NCBI GenBank assembly: GCA_005790605.1
Contig: SXUI01000055.1
Location: 1 to 64,000, forward strand
Reading direction: 5' to 3'
Origin: Planctomycetia bacterium
GTDB lineage: Bacteria > Planctomycetota > Phycisphaerae > Phycisphaerales > SM1A02
Length of the DNA: 64,000 nucleotides
The notes under the pieces were generated by a model. That model saw only the letters and a list, made by a program, of their open reading frames with translations, had not been told where the DNA came from and did not search any database. Positions 9,163 through 17,196 of this stretch are shown here, piece after piece. Both the position numbers and the translations under genes were made by a program. Position 1 is the first letter of the stretch; each line of letters starts with the position of its first letter.

Positions 9163-9209
9163 TCCAAGCGATCGCGTGCGCCATCGGCGCAATGCGGAGG
9201 GTGTTCACC

Positions 9210-9677
9210 ATGGTTCGCCGTGAAACTGGAGGCGTGTGGGTCACGCTGAAGGAGACTATTGCAGCGTCGCCAGATGAAGTGCTCGAGTGCATCACAACGC
9301 CCGAGGGACTCACGCGATGGCTGAGCGTTGGCGCGAGCTTTGAGCCGCACGCCGGCGGACGACTCTCGCTTGCATGGGATCGTGAAGCGACACATGTCCT
9401 CGAGACCACGATTCAGGAGTACGACATCGCTCAGGGCCGCGTGAGTTGGGTCTGGTTTCCCACTCCGCTCGAAGATTGGACCGTCAAGCTCGAATTCCTC
9501 GTCGATCGCCAGGTCGAAGCGGGCGCCAGAGTGATCGTTCGCCTCGGTCCATTCTCAGAAGCGACGGACAGCCTGCTTGCTGCTGCGGATGCGGCGGAGA
9601 GCTGGCGCTGGTACCTGTGCAATCTTCGCTCAGTGCTTGAATCGAAACACGACATGCGAGCGATTCGGCCGCTCTAG
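9210..9677 (+). CDS. SRPBCC (START/Bet v1-like) domain protein
   Basis: The 155-residue protein has the pattern of the AHSA1-like SRPBCC fold: a strand VTLKETIAASPDEVLECITT, then PEGLTRWLS, G-rich strands ending in W, and a long C-terminal helix containing W(R)WYL. Such proteins bind hydrophobic ligands or act as chaperone co-factors; no ligand can be deduced. The ATG at 9210 has GGAGG nine bases upstream (9196-9200) and was chosen over TTG 9159 and ATG 9192. An interspersed structured repeat begins directly after its TAG stop. Confidence 0.72.
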   Translation: MVRRETGGVWVTLKETIAASPDEVLECITTPEGLTRWLSVGASFEPHAGGRLSLAWDREATHVLETTIQEYDIAQGRVSWVWFPTPLEDWTVKLEFLVDRQVEAGARVIVRLGPFSEATDSLLAAADAAESWRWYLCNLRSVLESKHDMRAIRPL

Positions 9678-9818
9678 TTGAGCGCTCGCGACTTGCGGCG
9701 CGATGCGTGCAGTTCGCCGGCATTGATGTAGCCGCCCCGCCTCGCTCGCTTTGGTGTGCGCCGGGGCGAGTGAATCGCCACTGGCGCAATTCCGCAGTTT
9801 TGCAGTTGAGCGCTCGCG
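9678..9818 (+). repeat. Structured interspersed repeat, copy A
   Basis: This is one copy of a non-coding repeat also present at 30599-30813 and 60124-60490. It begins one base after the stop codon of the SRPBCC gene with TTGAGCGCTCGCGACTTGCG and ends with another TTGAGCGCTCGCG (9806-9818), so a 13-base direct repeat brackets it. The core, 9740-9788, reads CTCGCTCGCTTTGGTGTGCG followed by a hairpin: GGCG and GGCGA pair with TCGCC and CGCC around a GTGAA loop. It is shorter than the B and C1 copies because the two distal hairpins are missing. ffh starts 27 bp downstream. Confidence 0.85.
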
Positions 9819-9845
9819 CATACACTCAACAACTTAGGAAACGCC

Positions 9846-11324
9846 ATGTTTGAATCACTGACCGAACGCATCTCAACCGCTGCTCGCAATCTCGCGGGGC
9901 GTGGAACGATCTCAGAGTCCAATGTCAAGGAGGCGTTGGAGGAAGTTCGCACTGCGCTTCTTGAGGCAGATGTCGAGTACGGCATCGCGAATGATTTTTG
10001 CGCGACCGTGCTGAAGGATTCGATCGGGCGCGGGGTGACGAAGTCGCTTCGGCCAGGCGAGGAATTCATCGGCGCGATCCACGACTCACTCGTCGACCTC
10101 ATGGGAAGCGAGGATGAGAAGGCGTTCTATGTCGATCCCGGCCCGACCGTCTTCATGCTCTGCGGTTTGCAAGGTTCGGGAAAGACGACGACGTGCGGGA
10201 AGCTTGCGGCGTTCTTCAAGAAGTCTGGCCGAAGCGTGCTCGTCGCAGCAGCAGATTTGCAGCGCCCTGCCGCCGTTGAGCAACTCCGAATCGTTGCGGA
10301 AACCGTCGCCAACGACGCGAAGGGCGGCACACGCGTTGGATTTCACGGCGAGATTGAACAGTGCGCCGAATACGGCAAAGCGGTCGGCGCGGCCGTTGGC
10401 GTGTGCCGCCGAGCAGTGCAGCGAGCGAAAGCGGAAAAGTACGACATCGTCATCCTCGATACGGCTGGTCGATTGCATGTCAACGATGACCTGATGAAAG
10501 AGCTCGAAGGAGTTCGCAGCGCGGTGCAGCCACATCAGATCCTGCTGGTCGTCGATGCCATGACTGGTCAGGACGCGGTACACAGCGCCAAGGCATTCCA
10601 TGATCGCCTCAACATCGATGGCGTGATTCTCACGAAGCTCGACAGCGATACCCGTGGCGGCGCAGCGCTGACCGTGCGACGCGTGACCGGCGCGCCGATC
10701 AAGTTTGTAGGTACCGGCGAAAAGTTCGACGCGCTCGATGAGTTCAGTCCGAAGCGCATGGCTGGCCGGATTCTCGGCATGGGCGACATGATCGCGCTCG
10801 TGGAGAAAGCCCGCGAAGAAGTGAGCGAAGCGGATGCCGAGGAGATGGCTGCAAAGCTCTCCAAAGGCAAACTCACGATGGACGACTTCCTCAAACAAAT
10901 GCAGTCGTTCCGACGCATGGGTTCGATGAAGTCTGTGCTTGGCCTACTCCCAGGAGTCGGCGCCGCACTCAAGAATGTGAACATCGACGAGAAGCAACTC
11001 GATCGGCTGCAAGGCATGGTGCATTCGATGACGCCCGCCGAGCGCGCGAATGTCAAGATGTTGTCGAAGAGTCGGATCAAGCGCATCGCCAACGGCTCTG
11101 GCACAACGACGAACGAAGTGAGTCGCCTGACGACACAATTCGAACAAATGCAGAAGATGACCGCTGCGATGGCTTCGGGCGGTTTCGCCGGAAAACTCCA
11201 AGCCGCGCAACAGATGAGCCAGGGCGGCGGTATGCCAGGTGCGGGAGGCGGCGGATTCTCGTTGAAGGGATCCACTGCAACGCCATCCATGAAGTCGAAG
11301 TTCAAAGAGCGCAAGAAACGGTAA
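9846..11324 (+). CDS. ffh: Signal recognition particle protein (SRP54 homologue)
   Basis: This 492-residue GTPase binds SRP RNA and signal peptides and delivers ribosomes to the membrane with FtsY. Domains: an N-terminal four-helix bundle; the NG GTPase domain with P loop GLQGSGKTTTCGKLA, DTAGRLHVND and TKLDSDTRGGAAL; and a methionine-rich M domain in the last 170 residues (for example FLKQMQSFRRMGSM and FEQMQKMTAAMASGG) with the RNA-binding region SRIKRIANGSG. The C-terminal tail is Gly-rich and basic. AGGA precedes the ATG. queA starts 11 bp after its stop. Confidence 0.97.
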   Translation: MFESLTERISTAARNLAGRGTISESNVKEALEEVRTALLEADVEYGIANDFCATVLKDSIGRGVTKSLRPGEEFIGAIHDSLVDLMGSEDEKAFYVDPGPTVFMLCGLQGSGKTTTCGKLAAFFKKSGRSVLVAAADLQRPAAVEQLRIVAETVANDAKGGTRVGFHGEIEQCAEYGKAVGAAVGVCRRAVQRAKAEKYDIVILDTAGRLHVNDDLMKELEGVRSAVQPHQILLVVDAMTGQDAVHSAKAFHDRLNIDGVILTKLDSDTRGGAALTVRRVTGAPIKFVGTGEKFDALDEFSPKRMAGRILGMGDMIALVEKAREEVSEADAEEMAAKLSKGKLTMDDFLKQMQSFRRMGSMKSVLGLLPGVGAALKNVNIDEKQLDRLQGMVHSMTPAERANVKMLSKSRIKRIANGSGTTTNEVSRLTTQFEQMQKMTAAMASGGFAGKLQAAQQMSQGGGMPGAGGGGFSLKGSTATPSMKSKFKERKKR

Positions 11325-11334
11325 TGCCGCCTCG

Positions 11335-12426
11335 ATGCGCACGGAAGAACTCGATTACGACTTCGATCCAGCCCTGATTGCGATGACTCCCGCAGCGCCA
11401 CGGGATGCAGCGCGGTTGATGCTCGTGGACCGCAAGACGGGCCGCTTAACCCATCACCTCGTACGCGACTTGCCGCAGTTTCTCGGCGCGAATGACACGC
11501 TCTTCGTCAATGCAACAAGTGTTCAGCGCGCGCGACTTTCTCTTGTGCGTCACGCTGAGGGGTCTACTCCGCGGCTTGAGACGGAAGGACTGCTCCTGAA
11601 GCCGGTCATGCAGAAGTACTGGCAGGCACTGATCCGTCAATCGAAGCGATGCAACGTGCTTGACAAGTTCGCGCTTCGGGGAAGCGACGGAGAAGAAACT
11701 GGCGACTTCATGTTGCTCCACGCGCGTTGCGGCGAGGGCTGGATCGTCCAGATTCAGAGCGAGCTCGATCCACAAGCCGCACTCGATCGATCCGGGCTTA
11801 CTCCCCTGCCCCCGTACATTCTGAAAGCGCGCAAGAACCATGCAATCTCGGTCATGGATGCTGACGATCGCACACAGTATGAAACGGTGTACGCGGATGC
11901 GACACAGCGCAACTCCGTCGCTGCGCCTACCGCAGGCTTACATTTCACACCGGAGTTACTCGACACGCTTGCGCGAAACGGCGTGCAGCGAGCGGAAGTG
12001 CATCTTGATGTCGGCGCGGGGACGTTCAAGCCGATCGACAAGCCCACGCTCGAAGAGCATCCCATGCATGCTGAGCACCTCGAAATCCCTGTCGGCGCCC
12101 TCGAAGCACTCGAAACAGCGACTGCAACTCCGCCTCGGCGCCGCGTCGCAGTCGGGACGACGACCGTTCGCGCGCTCGAGAGTTTGCCTCCTGATTGGAA
12201 GGCGCGAGATGGCACGCACCGCGCAGAGACGCAGCTGCTCATCCAGCCTGGTTTCACGTTCCGAAACACCGATGCCATCTTGACGAACTTTCACCTACCA
12301 AGGTCTACGCTCCTTGCGCTCGTCGGAGCGTTCACCGGCATGGAACTGCTCAAGCATGCCTACGCAACTGCCGTGCAAGAGCGCTATCGCTTCTACAGTT
12401 ACGGCGATGCCATGCTCTGCGTTTGA
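11335..12426 (+). CDS. queA: S-adenosylmethionine:tRNA ribosyltransferase-isomerase
   Basis: QueA transfers the ribosyl moiety of SAM to preQ1 in tRNA to give epoxyqueuosine at wobble position 34. The 363-residue length and the motifs ELDYDFDPALIA, APTAGLHFTPELL, LDVGAGTFKPI, GTTTVRALES, TNFHLPRSTLLALVGAF and the C-terminal YRFYSYGDAML are diagnostic. It is the second gene of an ffh-queA pair. Its last 28 bp overlap the 3' end of the convergent metalloprotease gene. Confidence 0.96.
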   Translation: MRTEELDYDFDPALIAMTPAAPRDAARLMLVDRKTGRLTHHLVRDLPQFLGANDTLFVNATSVQRARLSLVRHAEGSTPRLETEGLLLKPVMQKYWQALIRQSKRCNVLDKFALRGSDGEETGDFMLLHARCGEGWIVQIQSELDPQAALDRSGLTPLPPYILKARKNHAISVMDADDRTQYETVYADATQRNSVAAPTAGLHFTPELLDTLARNGVQRAEVHLDVGAGTFKPIDKPTLEEHPMHAEHLEIPVGALEALETATATPPRRRVAVGTTTVRALESLPPDWKARDGTHRAETQLLIQPGFTFRNTDAILTNFHLPRSTLLALVGAFTGMELLKHAYATAVQERYRFYSYGDAMLCV

Positions 12427-12998
12427 ACGCGCGCGTGCGCAGGGAGATACGGCAGCAACTCCACCGGCAACCGCCGCAATCCTCGCCGTACCGCTTTGGC
12501 AACTGCGTAGTGCATCGAACGCTCGACGCGACGCTCCACGCGTGCATCGATCAGGCATCCATGCTCACGCATCGTGTTGAGCGACCACATCCACGCAGCG
12601 TGCTCTTCCAAACATCGCGGCGTGATCGAACCAACACCGAGCGCGTGATGCCCAACTTCGTGCAGAAAAATTGCGCAGCGAAGTGGACTTGTGGGATACG
12701 GCGATTCGAGCAGTTTCTCCGTCGTGCCATCTCGCCGTTCAACTCGGATCGCAACCCCGCTCAAGTTCGTCCGCCACTTCCGAACGCGAAAATCGTAGCG
12801 TTGCTGCATGGCGTCGACTAACGCGTCATAGTGAAGTTGGCGCGGGCTGCCACTGCGCGATGGCCTGACGGCTTCGCTGTGTCGCCGAGAGGTTGCCTTG
12901 CGCACCGTCGCGGTTTGCCCCCTCGCCTTTCGTCGCGGCTTTGGGGTCGCGCCGAGGAAGTCAAAGACGAATTGCGTGAAGAGACGCATCGCGTTCAT
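12399..12998 (-). CDS. Putative zinc metalloprotease, HEVGHH type
   Basis: The 199-residue protein has an HExxH zinc-binding motif, LHEVGHHALGV, about residue 113. A downstream ECLEEHAAW-like stretch (CLEEHAAWMW) could provide the third ligand, an arrangement seen in ImmA/IrrE-like and related small peptidases. No signal peptide or membrane segment is visible, so it should be cytoplasmic. The N-terminal 50 residues are basic and low in complexity. Its ATG overlaps the TGA of fmt (ATGA), so it is translationally coupled to the def-fmt operon for N-terminal formyl-methionine handling. That makes a role in protein processing or quality control possible but unproven. I do not recognise a named family. 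Confidence 0.65.
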   Translation of the reverse strand: MNAMRLFTQFVFDFLGATPKPRRKARGQTATVRKATSRRHSEAVRPSRSGSPRQLHYDALVDAMQQRYDFRVRKWRTNLSGVAIRVERRDGTTEKLLESPYPTSPLRCAIFLHEVGHHALGVGSITPRCLEEHAAWMWSLNTMREHGCLIDARVERRVERSMHYAVAKAVRRGLRRLPVELLPYLPAHARVQTQSMASP

Positions 12999-13978
12999 GA
13001 GATCTCTGACGCCAAGCGTGGGACAACTCGAGTTCCCTGCGCGATAGGACGACCGCGGCTGAACTCTTCAAATGACATTCGTCGGCTGCCAGCGCGCTGG
13101 ACCTCCAAACACTGCACGGCAGAGTCGCCTGCGCATCCAATTCGCCCGTCCGCGGTCAACTCGCTAACACAGATGCCCGTTGCCACGACAGCAACCTCGA
13201 CACGGCACAGCTTGATCCATTCGGATGGAGCAGACTCATCGGGAGATTGCAGCCCGACTTCACAGCCTGGCCATGTGTTGAGACCATTGATTCGCGCGGC
13301 CGCTGACTGCGCCGAGAGCACCGTGCAATCAACCGTCGCGTCTGCCTTCGATAGCTTGCGAGCCCGGGTTGCCTTTGATTCATCCTGCAAAGTGCCGCGA
13401 AACTCGCTGCGTGGCGTTGCACGCGCAAATCCATCAAGCACCTCAAGCACCGCGTCCACGCCCAGCAATGAGAGAGCATCATGCACATCGTCAGCGGTTT
13501 CTCGGCCGCCAATCGGTCGTTCTCGCGTGGCAAAAACAGCGCCCGCGTCCATTCTTTCGGCGAGACCAATCACGCTGACACCAGTCACCGCGTTCCCGTC
13601 CATCACTGCACGCTGAATCGGCGCGGCGCCGCGATACGCCGGGAGAAGTGACCCGTGCAGATTGATCGCGAACCGATCAGCGAGAAGCGCTGCGGATAGT
13701 TTCTGCCCAAACGCGATGATCACCCAAGCGTCCGCAGCGACTGCACGAATCTCGCCAAGCACTGCTGGCGCGTTTGCGTCCTCGGGCCGCAGGACCGGAA
13801 TGCCCTTTGAAAGGGCGAACTCCGCGATCGGCGTCGGAGTGAGTGTTTTTCCACGGCCCGCCTTGCGATCAGGTTGAGAGACGACCAATGCGACCTCGTG
13901 AACTTGGAGAAGCGCTTCAAGCGTTGGAAGCCCAAAAGCGCCCGAGCCGAAGAACACGAGGCGCTGTTTAGCCGCCAC
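12995..13978 (-). CDS. fmt: Methionyl-tRNA formyltransferase
   Basis: Fmt formylates initiator Met-tRNA using 10-formyl-THF. The 327-residue protein has the N-terminal hydrolase fold with FFGSGAFGLPTLEAL, the formyl-transfer motif NLHGSLLPAYRGAAPI carrying the catalytic Asn and His, and a C-terminal OB-like domain. The expected GGRETADDVHDAL segment is present. It follows def with an 11-bp overlap and overlaps the metalloprotease gene by 4 bp. Confidence 0.96.
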   Translation of the reverse strand: MAAKQRLVFFGSGAFGLPTLEALLQVHEVALVVSQPDRKAGRGKTLTPTPIAEFALSKGIPVLRPEDANAPAVLGEIRAVAADAWVIIAFGQKLSAALLADRFAINLHGSLLPAYRGAAPIQRAVMDGNAVTGVSVIGLAERMDAGAVFATRERPIGGRETADDVHDALSLLGVDAVLEVLDGFARATPRSEFRGTLQDESKATRARKLSKADATVDCTVLSAQSAAARINGLNTWPGCEVGLQSPDESAPSEWIKLCRVEVAVVATGICVSELTADGRIGCAGDSAVQCLEVQRAGSRRMSFEEFSRGRPIAQGTRVVPRLASEIS

Positions 13979-14687
13979 GATGCTCCTCGTATGCGCGTTC
14001 GAGGTCGCGAATGGCCTTGCGATTCGTGAGTTTGTCCTTCGCCATCATGCGATCGATGATCAGCTTGCCATCGAGATGATCGAACTCATGCTGCCAGACA
14101 CGTGCGTCAAACTCGCTCGTCTCAAGCGTGAACGAAGTGCCATCGAGCGCGGTTGCTGTAATGCGCGCCGCCGTGGGACGGAGCACAGAGACCACGATGT
14201 TGGGCAGGCTCAAACAGCCTTCGTCATGCGCCTCGACGGCGCCAGCGATCTCGAGCACTGGATTGATGAAGACAAGATCAGGGAACTTTCCTTTTGCACT
14301 CGTGATGAACAATCGAAGCGGAACGCCGACTTGAGGCGCCGCAAGCCCGGCACCTTCTTCAGCAAGCATCGCGCGCTTCATGTCTTCGACGAGTTCATGA
14401 ATGTGCTCGTCGATGTTGAGAATTGGCAACGCCTTCCGGCGCAGTACCGGATCGGGGTACTCAACGATCGTTCGCGGCGGGCGCAACTCGGCGAAGAAGT
14501 GTGCGTGTGACCCAGCGGCGGCTCCTGCCTCGGGCTGCTTCGAGTCGCGCGGGGCTGCTTCTGACTTGCCGCTACGCCCTGCACCTTTCGGAGCATCCCG
14601 ACCGGCCTCCCCTCGCGCATCGCGGCGAGATGGGACGGTGTTGGCATTGGAGCGCGGAGTGGGAATTCTTCGTGGAGGGGCGGCCAT
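13968..14687 (-). CDS. def: Peptide deformylase with long N-terminal extension
   Basis: Def removes the N-formyl group from nascent proteins. All three metal-site motifs are present: GAGLAAPQVG, EGCLSLP (Cys ligand) and QHEFDHLDG (two His ligands and the catalytic Glu). The protein is 239 residues if started at the first ATG; the deformylase domain begins only at about residue 73 (RTIVEYPDPVLRRKALP). The first 70 residues are rich in Arg, Pro, Ala and Ser and probably disordered. The true start could be internal, since no strong ribosome site marks the first ATG. It heads the def-fmt-metalloprotease operon. Confidence 0.93.
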   Translation of the reverse strand: MAAPPRRIPTPRSNANTVPSRRDARGEAGRDAPKGAGRSGKSEAAPRDSKQPEAGAAAGSHAHFFAELRPPRTIVEYPDPVLRRKALPILNIDEHIHELVEDMKRAMLAEEGAGLAAPQVGVPLRLFITSAKGKFPDLVFINPVLEIAGAVEAHDEGCLSLPNIVVSVLRPTAARITATALDGTSFTLETSEFDARVWQHEFDHLDGKLIIDRMMAKDKLTNRKAIRDLERAYEEHRGG

Positions 14688-14828
14688 TGTCAGATCCTAA
14701 CTGCCTTCTCCGATTGAATCCACGGAGTGCATCCGCTTCAGGCTCGCAAACGGATAACATCCGTCCTTCATCAGCACGCGTTGATTCTTCTTGCGGACAC
14801 GCGCCGCGTTCTTGGTCAGGAGCGAGCA

Positions 14829-16334
14829 TTGGGTTTCTTTTCGTTTGGCAAGAAGTCTGCAGGACAGCCAGTCGGTGACGCTGCGACCCCCATCACGGCG
14901 TCAGGCGCGTTTGTTCCGCAGCCGGACAAGGCTCGCACCTGGTTCAAGCATGGCGATGTCGCCGCGGGAACGCATAACTTTGACTACGCCCTCATCTGCT
15001 TCGCGAGCGGATTGAAACTCGATCCCACGCAACTCCCGATCTACGACCGTGTGTATGAATTGGCGATTCAGTACGCTCAGACGGTTGGAAAACCGGCATC
15101 GCGCGAGAATCTCAAGAAGATCGACGGTCCAGGTCCCATCGATAAGTTCGTCACCGCGATCTACATCTGGTTCACGGATCTCCAGAGCGTGGACGCTGCC
15201 CTGAAGATGCTCGACGCAACCGCGCGTGCGGGTCAGTTCGAGTTTGGACGGTGGGTCGCGCCCAAAGTACTCGGCCTCGTACGCCGCGCATCGAAGAAAC
15301 CCTCGAAGTCGCAGTGGGTGAAGATCAAAGACCTCTTCACGAGCATCGAGGCGTTCACGGAAGCATTCGCTGCCGCCGAGGAGGCGATCAAGATCGATCC
15401 GCACGACACGCAGCTCGTGAATGAGATTAAGCAACTCACCGCAGCGCGCGCGATGTCACAGGGCGGATTCTCGCAAGCCATCCAGGCGGGCGAAGGTGGC
15501 TTCCGAAGTGTCATTCGCGACGCCGACAAGCAGCGGCAGCTGATCGAGGAAGATTCGATCGTCAGCGGCGAGGATGCGACGCAACGCCTGCTCGACGCGG
15601 CACGAAAGGACTTTGAAGCGAATCCGATGTCCGGTGATGCGATCACCAAACTCGGCGCGCAACTTCGCAAGGTCGCGACGCCTGAAGCGGAAGCAGAAGC
15701 CATCGCCGTCTATCAAGCGGGCTGGGAGCGATTGACCGAATATCGCTTCAAAATGGCCATTGGCGAGATCAAACTCATGCAAATGAGGCGCAAGCACCGC
15801 GCACTTGAACTCAAGGCGGAGTCCGCTCCCAATGACGCAGACCTGAAGGCGGAACTTGCAACCACAGCCGCGGAACTCCTCGCGCTTGAGCTCGAAGAAC
15901 TTCGTGAGCGGCAGAAGAACTACCCCACGGACCGCGGCGTCAAGATGGAACTTGGTCGCCTTGAGTACCGCCAGGGGAACTATCAAGAAGCGATGACTTG
16001 CTTCCAACTCTGCAAGGAGGACGCGAAGTTCCGCGTGTACGCGACGCAGATGCTTGGGCGCTGCTTCGCGGCCGAAGGTTGGCATGAGGAAGCGGTTGGC
16101 GAGTTCCGCGACGCGCTTACGCAGGTCGTCGGGCTCGAAGCGGAGCGCGAACTTTCGATTCGCTATGACCTGATGGCATCGTTGATCGAGCGCGCGAAAC
16201 TGGAGAAGCGCGGCGACATGGCTCGCGAAGCCGCCGAAATCTGCTCGGCGATCCTGCGGAAGAACATCGGCTACCGCGACATCCGGCAGAAGCGCAAGGA
16301 CATCGACGCGCTGCAGAAGGAACTTCCGAACTGA
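14829..16334 (+). CDS. TPR-repeat protein of unknown role
   Basis: The 501-residue protein is almost entirely helical, with TPR-like helix pairs. Clear units are WFKHGDVAAGTHNFDYALICF near the N terminus, and GRLEYRQGNYQEAMTCFQLC and FAAEGWHEEAVGEFRDAL near the C terminus. No signal peptide is visible; the protein begins MGFFSFGKKSAG, a basic aromatic start. I chose TTG at 14829 because AGGAG (14818-14822) lies 6 bases upstream; an in-frame ATG at 14727 would add 34 residues that look non-coding. Its TGA overlaps the ATG of kdsB (TGATG). TPR proteins usually act as scaffolds; no partner can be named. Confidence 0.75.
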   Translation: MGFFSFGKKSAGQPVGDAATPITASGAFVPQPDKARTWFKHGDVAAGTHNFDYALICFASGLKLDPTQLPIYDRVYELAIQYAQTVGKPASRENLKKIDGPGPIDKFVTAIYIWFTDLQSVDAALKMLDATARAGQFEFGRWVAPKVLGLVRRASKKPSKSQWVKIKDLFTSIEAFTEAFAAAEEAIKIDPHDTQLVNEIKQLTAARAMSQGGFSQAIQAGEGGFRSVIRDADKQRQLIEEDSIVSGEDATQRLLDAARKDFEANPMSGDAITKLGAQLRKVATPEAEAEAIAVYQAGWERLTEYRFKMAIGEIKLMQMRRKHRALELKAESAPNDADLKAELATTAAELLALELEELRERQKNYPTDRGVKMELGRLEYRQGNYQEAMTCFQLCKEDAKFRVYATQMLGRCFAAEGWHEEAVGEFRDALTQVVGLEAERELSIRYDLMASLIERAKLEKRGDMAREAAEICSAILRKNIGYRDIRQKRKDIDALQKELPN

Positions 16335-17095
16335 TGGCCGCTCGAGGGCGAGTTCTCGGCGTCATTCCGGCGCGCCTCGCGAGTTCTCGATTTCCTGAGA
16401 AGGCGCTTGCCAGCAAGACAGGCAAACCAATGGTTGTGCATGTCCTCGAGGCGGCACTCCAAGCCAAGTCACTCGACGGCGTGATAGTCGCTGCAGATCA
16501 CCCCCGCATCATCGAAGCGGTCCGTGCACATGGCGGCGAAGCAATGCTCACCCGCGAAGATCACCCTAACGGGACGAGCAGACTCTCCGAAGTCGCTGAG
16601 CGAACTAGGGCGGAGATCCTCGTCAATATTCAGGGTGATGAACCCGAGATCGAAGCGGATGCAATCGATGCCGCAACAAACCTGTTGCTTGCAACCCCGT
16701 GGGCTGATGTAGCGACACTCGCGAGTCCGTTCAGCCCACACGAAGACCCTGGGAACCGGAATCTGGTGAAAGTGGTCCTCGCAGGCAACGGTCGAGCCCT
16801 CTACTTCAGCCGCTCGCCAATCCCGTGCCATAGGGACGCTGCGGCCGGCGTCTTGGTCCCCGCGCCCATGCTCCGGCATGTCGGTCTCTACGCCTACCGT
16901 GCCGCGTTTCTGCAAGAGTTTGTGCAGTGGCCTGCCTCGCCCCTTGAACGATCCGAGTCGCTTGAGCAGCTTCGCGTCCTCGAGAACGACCGTGCAATCG
17001 TGGTCGGGATTCGGGAAAGTTCTACCCAAGGGATCGATACTCCGGAACAGTACGAAGCATTCGTGAGCCGTCACGCAAATCGCTTGCGCCGGTGA
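16334..17095 (+). CDS. kdsB: 3-deoxy-manno-octulosonate cytidylyltransferase (CMP-KDO synthetase)
   Basis: KdsB activates KDO with CTP for lipid A-core synthesis. The 253-residue protein shows VIPARLASSRFPEKAL (nucleotide-binding PARLxSxRxPxK), the TREDHPNGTSRLSEV segment, VNIQGDEPEIE (metal and CTP site) and ALYFSRSPIPCHRD. With KdsD elsewhere in this window it supports an LPS-bearing outer membrane. It is followed on the same strand by pyrG, which makes its CTP substrate. Confidence 0.95.
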   Translation: MAARGRVLGVIPARLASSRFPEKALASKTGKPMVVHVLEAALQAKSLDGVIVAADHPRIIEAVRAHGGEAMLTREDHPNGTSRLSEVAERTRAEILVNIQGDEPEIEADAIDAATNLLLATPWADVATLASPFSPHEDPGNRNLVKVVLAGNGRALYFSRSPIPCHRDAAAGVLVPAPMLRHVGLYAYRAAFLQEFVQWPASPLERSESLEQLRVLENDRAIVVGIRESSTQGIDTPEQYEAFVSRHANRLRR

Positions 17096-17196
17096 GTCGA
17101 ACCTACTCGGCCTCAATTCAAAAAACTTCCGCGAATGATGCGACAATCGCCACGGGGGTACTTGCGCCACAGGGGTGTTTCTGCCTACATTCAGGA

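Noticed and set aside
9674-10102. Frames running through the repeats that encode Arg-rich peptides such as RRTPKRARRGG, also near 60350-60490
   Set aside because: The similar peptides come from the shared non-coding repeat; hairpin structure and stop-adjacent position explain the conservation better than a protein.
12195-13616. Plus-strand frames opposite fmt and the metalloprotease
   Set aside because: Antisense shadows; the minus strand carries diagnostic Fmt motifs and the HEVGHH motif.
17092-17196. pyrG start overlapping kdsB
   Set aside because: The extra 35 residues look non-coding and no ribosome site precedes that start; ATG 17197 is preferred, though its site is also weak.
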